This document shows positions 6,520 through 10,118 of a stretch of DNA of 10,118 nucleotides, piece after piece. Below the pieces are notes generated by a model. That model was not told the origin of the DNA, made no database searches, and saw only the letters and a program-made list of their open reading frames with translations. The stretch is from Fusobacteriaceae bacterium. Its GTDB lineage: Bacteria; Fusobacteriota; Fusobacteriia; Fusobacteriales; Fusobacteriaceae. A program made the translations under genes and the position numbers. Position 1 is the first letter of the stretch. Each line of letters opens with the position of its first letter. Location: the NCBI GenBank assembly GCA_030625925.1, contig DAOUPY010000027.1, positions 1 to 10,118 on the forward strand, read 5' to 3'.

Positions 6520-7160
6520 AAAGAATAAAGAGTCTGTTTGTAACAGGATTAATCAATGTTTTGCCGGTTTTATTAACAATCAATATAATGTCATGGATAT
6601 TTAAATTTTTAAATAATTATTTAAGTCAGAATATTTTTGTGAAAGAGATGACCTCATATCTATTAAAATATGAGTTTTATTCTAAATTAACAACACAGGT
6701 ACTGGTTTATTTGATAGCTGTACTAATAATTATATTGACTATCATCATTGCTGGTCTTGCTATGAGAAATGTAATAGGAAAAAAAATAGCTAAAAAAATA
6801 GATCAATTGTTTTCCAATCTCCCTTTGGTAAAACCCATATATACCACGATTTTGCAGATTAGACATCTTATGTTTACATCAAACACAAAAGCTTATCAAA
6901 AAGTGGTCATGATAGAATATCCTCGAAGGGGGATCTACAGTCTGGGATTTTTGACCAATAGGAAAAATGAACTTTTTGAAGAAATTTTAGGAGGGAAAAA
7001 ATTACTTAATATATTTATACCTACTTCTCCTAATCCGACTTCTGGAATGTTTATAATGGTAGAGGCAGATGATGTTAGGGAATTAGATATCAAAATTGAA
7101 GACGCTGTTAAATTAATAATTTCTGGTGGAGCAATAGTTCCAAAGGTCAATAAAAATTAG
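6516..7160 (+). CDS. DUF502 family membrane protein
   Basis: A 214-residue inner-membrane protein of unknown function. Two hydrophobic helices (about 8-29 and 62-84) flank a short exposed loop. The rest is a soluble domain with the DUF502 signature stretches: NLPLVKPIYTTILQ (101-114), EYPRRGIYSLGFLT (134-147), SPNPTSG (171-177) and KLIISGGAIVP (199-209). Length is typical for the family (about 200-220). Its start codon overlaps the CNNM stop (ATGA at 6516-6519), with GAGGAAG just upstream inside the CNNM gene acting as ribosome binding site. Coupling to a CNNM transporter suggests a joint membrane task, perhaps an accessory subunit, but no biochemical role can be assigned from sequence. The family is commoner in diderm bacteria than in Clostridia, which argues for the Fusobacteriota reading. 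Confidence 0.9.
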   Translation: MKRIKSLFVTGLINVLPVLLTINIMSWIFKFLNNYLSQNIFVKEMTSYLLKYEFYSKLTTQVLVYLIAVLIIILTIIIAGLAMRNVIGKKIAKKIDQLFSNLPLVKPIYTTILQIRHLMFTSNTKAYQKVVMIEYPRRGIYSLGFLTNRKNELFEEILGGKKLLNIFIPTSPNPTSGMFIMVEADDVRELDIKIEDAVKLIISGGAIVPKVNKN

Positions 7161-7177
7161 AAAATTAGGAGTATTAT

Positions 7178-8086
7178 ATGAAAAAAATATTATTAATTGC
7201 AGGTTTACTTCTGCTTATAGGCTGCACCTCAGCAGATCAAAAGAAAAAGAAGGAGCACTATCTAATAAAAGGGATGAATTATAGTAAAAGTGGTGATTAT
7301 ACCAAAGCCATAGATGAATATAAAGATTTTTATGAAGTAGACAAAAAAGATCCTGTTCTTCTCAGGGAGATGGGATTAGCCTATGCTCAATTAGGTGATT
7401 ATGAAGCTGCTGAAAAATATTACCTGGAAGCTATAAACTTAGATCCAAAGGATCAGATAACGCTATCTAATATGGCTATTTTGTCCTATAAGATGGGGAA
7501 ATTAGAGACAAGCCAATACTATTTATCACAAATTTCATCTGACAGCATAGACTCTAAAATATACCTGTTAAAGGGATATATTGCCTATGATGAAAAAAAA
7601 AATGAAGATGCTTACCTTAACTTTAGTAAAGTTTTAAACTTAATAGAGATAAAGGACTATACCTTTGTAGAAAAATATGTAGAAATTTTACAGAAAACAA
7701 ATAGAACAAATGAGATCTATCCATTTATCTATCAAGTATATGAAGTTAAAAAACACAATCCAGATGCAGTCATTAGATATTCTAGATTTTTAATCGATGT
7801 TTTTAATGATTATGATGGGGCTTTTAAGGCTTTAAAAACATATATTGCAAGGGAAAAAAATAACCGTGTAATATTAGAAATAGCTAAACGAAGTTTTGAA
7901 GTAGGTAAAATAAATGATACTGAATTGTATCTGAAATTATTAACAGATGCCTATAAATATGATTTGGATGTTTTAAATTTGAAAAAAGAGATAGCTATAC
8001 ACAATAATAAGCCTAAAGATGTTGAAAAATATCAAAAAATACTTGAAAAGGTGAGTGATTTAAACAATGAAGAGAATCAGAATTAG
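7178..8086 (+). CDS. TPR-repeat lipoprotein
   Basis: A 302-residue predicted secreted lipoprotein. A basic start (MKK), a hydrophobic run and the lipobox LIGC place lipidation at Cys16, followed by a short charged linker (DQKKKKE). Tetratricopeptide repeats follow: clear units at about 27-59 and 60-93 (YAQLGDYEAAEKYYLEAINL is textbook TPR), degenerate ones at about 94-157, and helical repeats likely to the end. TPR folds are protein-binding scaffolds, and lipoprotein versions often assist envelope assembly or pilus/secretion machines. No catalytic motif is seen. The start has AGGAG (about 7169-7173) seven bases upstream, 17 bases after the DUF502 stop. The last 20 bases overlap the Nudix gene in another frame, so the two are probably co-translated. 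Partner unknown. Confidence 0.88.
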   Translation: MKKILLIAGLLLLIGCTSADQKKKKEHYLIKGMNYSKSGDYTKAIDEYKDFYEVDKKDPVLLREMGLAYAQLGDYEAAEKYYLEAINLDPKDQITLSNMAILSYKMGKLETSQYYLSQISSDSIDSKIYLLKGYIAYDEKKNEDAYLNFSKVLNLIEIKDYTFVEKYVEILQKTNRTNEIYPFIYQVYEVKKHNPDAVIRYSRFLIDVFNDYDGAFKALKTYIAREKNNRVILEIAKRSFEVGKINDTELYLKLLTDAYKYDLDVLNLKKEIAIHNNKPKDVEKYQKILEKVSDLNNEENQN

Positions 8087-8507
8087 AGTTTGTGGAATTT
8101 TAGAAAAAGATGATGAATTACTCTTAGTTAAACATATAAAAAATAAAGATGAATATTACCTTCTGCCTGGTGGTGGAGTAGACCACGGTGAAGATTTTAA
8201 GACTGCTCTTAAAAGGGAGTTTATGGAAGAGTGTAACCTTGATGTCAAAGTAGAAGATATGATCTTTATATCTGAAGGAATAGCACCTAACGGCGGTCGT
8301 CACATTGTAAATATCTATTTTAAAGTTTCATATCGAAGTGGAGATCTACAGGTTGGATTAGATGGCAGTAACTTAATAGGTGTGGAATATATTAAAAAAG
8401 CAGACGTAGATAATATTATACTATATCCAAATACAAAAAAAGAGTTAAAGGAATATTTTGAGGATGAAAACAGCGGTATAAAGTATCTAGGGAATAGATG
8501 GGAATAG
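8067..8507 (+). CDS. Nudix hydrolase
   Basis: A 146-residue cytosolic Nudix protein that hydrolyses a nucleoside diphosphate linked to another moiety, using Mg2+. The 23-residue Nudix box spans G36-L58 with pattern G-x5-E42-x7-R50-E51-F-M-E54-E55-C56-N57-L58. All metal-binding acidic residues are present, but the penultimate Gly of the consensus is Asn57. The N-terminal strand (IRIRVCGILEKDDELLLVKH) and the LLPGGGVDHGE entry are typical of small MutT-like members, whose substrates cannot be guessed reliably. The start at 8067 lies inside the TPR gene, preceded by AAAGGTGAG (about 8047-8055), giving a 20-base overlap. Placement before apt and rel hints at nucleotide or alarmone housekeeping, which is inference only. 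Confidence 0.92.
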   Translation: MKRIRIRVCGILEKDDELLLVKHIKNKDEYYLLPGGGVDHGEDFKTALKREFMEECNLDVKVEDMIFISEGIAPNGGRHIVNIYFKVSYRSGDLQVGLDGSNLIGVEYIKKADVDNIILYPNTKKELKEYFEDENSGIKYLGNRWE

Positions 8508-8525
8508 ATTATTTAGGGATGATTT

Positions 8526-8576
8526 ATGAATTATCTGAACAAAATTAAAAATAATAAATATAAAAATGTAGAGTAA
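8526..8576 (+). CDS. Possible 16-residue ORF between the Nudix gene and apt
   Basis: A short frame reads MNYLNKIKNNKYKNVE and follows an AGGGATGA ribosome-binding-like sequence (8515-8522) four bases before the ATG. It fills half of the 108-base gap before apt. The Lys/Asn-rich composition is what random AT-rich sequence gives. It could be a leader peptide, a relic, or chance; nothing identifies it. Confidence 0.2.
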   Translation: MNYLNKIKNNKYKNVE

Positions 8577-8615
8577 AGCCTTGTGCCTGCTCGAGATAAT
8601 AGGGGAGAAATAAAA

Positions 8616-9128
8616 ATGAATTTAAAAGATTATATAGCACTTGTAGAAGATTATCCAAAAAAAGGAATAAAATTTAGAGATATAACGCCTTTACTAGCAA
8701 GTGGAGAAGCTTTTAAAAAAGCAACTGACGGGATAGTGGAATATGCTAAAGAAAAACAGATCGATCTAGTGGTAGGGCCTGAAGCTAGAGGATTTATCTT
8801 TGGATGTCCAGTATCTTATGCTTTAGAAGTAGGGTTTGCACCGGTAAGAAAACCTGGGAAACTTCCTAGAGCAACTGTGGAATATGAATATAATTTAGAA
8901 TATGGAACTAATACATTATGCATGCATAGTGATTCTATAAAACCTGGTCAAAGAGTTCTTATAGTTGATGATCTATTGGCTACTGGGGGAACAGTGGAAG
9001 CCACTGTAAAGATAATAGAAGATTTAGGTGGGATTGTTGCTGGAATGGCATTTCTTATCGAATTAGAGGATCTAAATGGCAGAAAAAATTTAGCTGGTTA
9101 TGATATTATGACTTTAATGAAATACTAA
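8616..9128 (+). CDS. apt: Adenine phosphoribosyltransferase
   Basis: Converts adenine and PRPP to AMP and pyrophosphate in one-step purine salvage, in the cytosol and normally as a dimer. The 170 residues from ATG 8616 equal the usual length (about 170-172). An in-frame GTG at 8583 would add 11 residues of non-family sequence and lacks a ribosome binding site, whereas AGGGGAG (8601-8607) serves 8616. Signature stretches are [15 protein letters not shown] (13-27), GPEARGF (54-60, base pocket), the flexible loop VRKPGKLP (77-84) and the PRPP motif [13 protein letters not shown] (114-126). It is the last gene of its transcription unit, ended by a very strong hairpin, and precedes rel, an apt-rel order known from other bacteria such as B. 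subtilis. It could reuse adenine freed by the nucleoside hydrolase encoded upstream. Confidence 0.97.
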   Translation: MNLKDYIALVEDYPKKGIKFRDITPLLASGEAFKKATDGIVEYAKEKQIDLVVGPEARGFIFGCPVSYALEVGFAPVRKPGKLPRATVEYEYNLEYGTNTLCMHSDSIKPGQRVLIVDDLLATGGTVEATVKIIEDLGGIVAGMAFLIELEDLNGRKNLAGYDIMTLMKY

Positions 9129-9176
9129 AGTACTAATAAGAAAGCGACACTTGGTGTCGCTTTCTTATTAGTACTT
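9128..9176 (+). terminator. Very long perfect hairpin terminator after apt
   Basis: A 23-bp uninterrupted stem with a 3-base TTG loop begins at the last base of the apt stop codon. The loop-proximal part is GC-rich (GCGACAC/GTGTCGC) and is followed on the + strand by TTTCTTATT, which can serve as the U-tract. The outer 13 or so pairs are AT-rich. The same symmetry makes it work in either direction and leaves a long double-stranded 3' end on the apt mRNA. Confidence 0.88.
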
Positions 9177-9220
9177 AAATTAAGTATATGTATTTAAAAA
9201 ATTTTTAAGGAAGGAATTTT

Positions 9221-10118
9221 ATGGAATATAAATCAAGTATCGCTGAAGAACTTAAAAAAAATAACTTAAAGATAGATGAAGAAATGATCTTTTCTGCCTA
9301 TGAATTTGCAAGGGAATCCCATGTGGGACAGTACCGGAAATCAGGAGAGGAGTATATTGTTCATCCTGTTGAAGTCTCTAAAATCCTTATTGATATGAAG
9401 ATGGATACAGAAACCATTACTGCTGGATTTCTACATGATATTGTAGAAGATACCATGACTACTATACAAGATATTCAATATAATTTTGGTCCTGAAGTAG
9501 CCAGACTGGTAGACGGGGTAACTAAACTTACAAATCTGCCTGTAGGCAGTAATAAACAGCCTGAAAACATCAGGAAAATGATCGTAGCTATGGCTAGTGA
9601 TGTAAGAGTTGTTATAATTAAATTAGCTGATAGACTGCATAATATGCGTACGTTGAAATTCATGCCTGCACATAAACAGGAGAGAATTGCGAGGGAAACA
9701 CTGGATATCTTTGCACCTTTGGCTCATAGAATCGGAATGGCAAAGATAAAGTGGGAGTTAGAAGATTTGTGCCTGTATTATCTAGAACCTGAGATCTATA
9801 GAAAATTGGTCAAAATGGTCAACAATAAAAGGGTTGAAAGGGAAGAATATACCAGTGCTATCATAAGGAACATGAAAAAAATAATCCATGAAACCAATAT
9901 AGATGGAATAGTTTCCGGACGTGTTAAACATTTTTATAGTATTTATAAAAAAATGTATGAAAAAGGGAAGAGTTTTGATGAACTTTACGACCTGACAGCT
10001 GTCAGGGTGTTGGTAGACACAGAAGGAGAGTGTTACAATATCTTAGGAATGCTTCATAGTCACTGGAAGCCTGTTCCAGGAAGGTTTAAAGACTATATAG
10101 CGGTGCCTAAATCCAATG
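9221..10118 (+). CDS. rel: Bifunctional (p)ppGpp synthetase/hydrolase (RelA/SpoT family), 3'-truncated by the window edge
   Basis: Makes and degrades the stringent-response alarmones ppGpp/pppGpp. The frame opens at ATG 9221 behind AAGGAAGG (9207-9214) and stays open to the last base: 299 complete codons of a usual ~730. The HD hydrolase domain is intact, with RKSGEEYIVHP (H48), HDIVEDT (H72, D73, E76, D77) and KLADRLHNMRTL (D137). The synthetase domain begins at GRVKHFYSIYKKM (233-245) and includes YDLTAVRVLVD. The motif PGRFKDYIA has R288-F-K-D291, the RxKD form known from bifunctional Rel/SpoT rather than the ExDD form of synthetase-only RelA. Hydrolysis and synthesis are therefore both expected. 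TGS, helical and ACT regions lie outside the window. The 44-base leader after the apt terminator is AT-rich, with only weak promoter-like hexamers. Confidence 0.95.
   Translation, partial: MEYKSSIAEELKKNNLKIDEEMIFSAYEFARESHVGQYRKSGEEYIVHPVEVSKILIDMKMDTETITAGFLHDIVEDTMTTIQDIQYNFGPEVARLVDGVTKLTNLPVGSNKQPENIRKMIVAMASDVRVVIIKLADRLHNMRTLKFMPAHKQERIARETLDIFAPLAHRIGMAKIKWELEDLCLYYLEPEIYRKLVKMVNNKRVEREEYTSAIIRNMKKIIHETNIDGIVSGRVKHFYSIYKKMYEKGKSFDELYDLTAVRVLVDTEGECYNILGMLHSHWKPVPGRFKDYIAVPKSN

Noticed and set aside
8583..8615. GTG start adding [11 protein letters not shown] to Apt.
   Set aside because: The extension is not family-like and has no ribosome binding site. AGGGGAG at 8601-8607 serves the ATG at 8616, which gives the standard Apt length.
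1..10118. Mobile element, prophage, CRISPR array, toxin-antitoxin or defence island.
   Set aside because: No transposase, integrase, direct-repeat array or defence domain was seen. All substantial ORFs are housekeeping, transport or regulatory families with uniform base composition.

Overview
The window is AT-rich, protein-dense bacterial DNA with strong AGGAG/GGGG-type ribosome binding sites, small gaps and several overlapping genes. The protein set (a DUF502 membrane protein next to a CNNM/CorC protein, a TPR lipoprotein, apt followed by a bifunctional Rel) and the base composition suggest a low-GC anaerobe, most likely Fusobacteriota (Ilyobacter/Propionigenium/Psychrilyobacter-like). A Clostridium-like Firmicute is the alternative. 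This is an impression from protein style and synteny, not a database result.

Layout: (1) 1-945 (+), the 3' five-sixths of an alanine dehydrogenase gene, ending at a strong bidirectional hairpin terminator (965-992). (2) 999-2345 (-), a MATE-family multidrug/metabolite exporter, convergent with ald. (3) 2346-2540, a divergent control region holding a perfect 34-bp palindrome, a 9-bp inverted repeat of TATGAAAGT, and a possible 13-codon leader ORF before the MATE gene. (4) 2541-4171 (+), a two-gene unit: a YeiL-like Crp/Fnr-type regulator followed by an inosine-uridine-preferring nucleoside hydrolase. This pairing parallels the E. coli yeiL/rihB neighbourhood. (5) 4264-4686 (+), ndk, with a weak AT-rich terminator. 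(6) 4775-9128 (+), a probable six-gene operon from a good TTGAGA-17-TAGAAT promoter: CBS-pair protein, CNNM/CorC transporter (TTG start), DUF502 membrane protein (ATGA overlap), TPR lipoprotein, Nudix hydrolase (20-nt overlap with the TPR gene) and apt. (7) A 23-bp perfect hairpin (9128-9176) closes apt. (8) 9221 to the window end (+), the N-terminal 299 codons of a bifunctional RelA/SpoT (p)ppGpp synthetase/hydrolase, running off the edge.

Functionally the right-hand three quarters leans towards nucleotide economy. The nucleoside hydrolase releases bases, Apt converts adenine to AMP using PRPP, Ndk balances NTP pools, the Nudix protein may clean up nucleoside diphosphate derivatives, and Rel senses starvation. 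Between these lies an envelope/ion-transport module (CBS, CNNM, DUF502, TPR lipoprotein).

No tRNA, rRNA, CRISPR array, insertion sequence or phage gene was seen. Nothing amounts to a clearly new biological system. The least explained stretch is the divergent MATE/regulator intergenic region.
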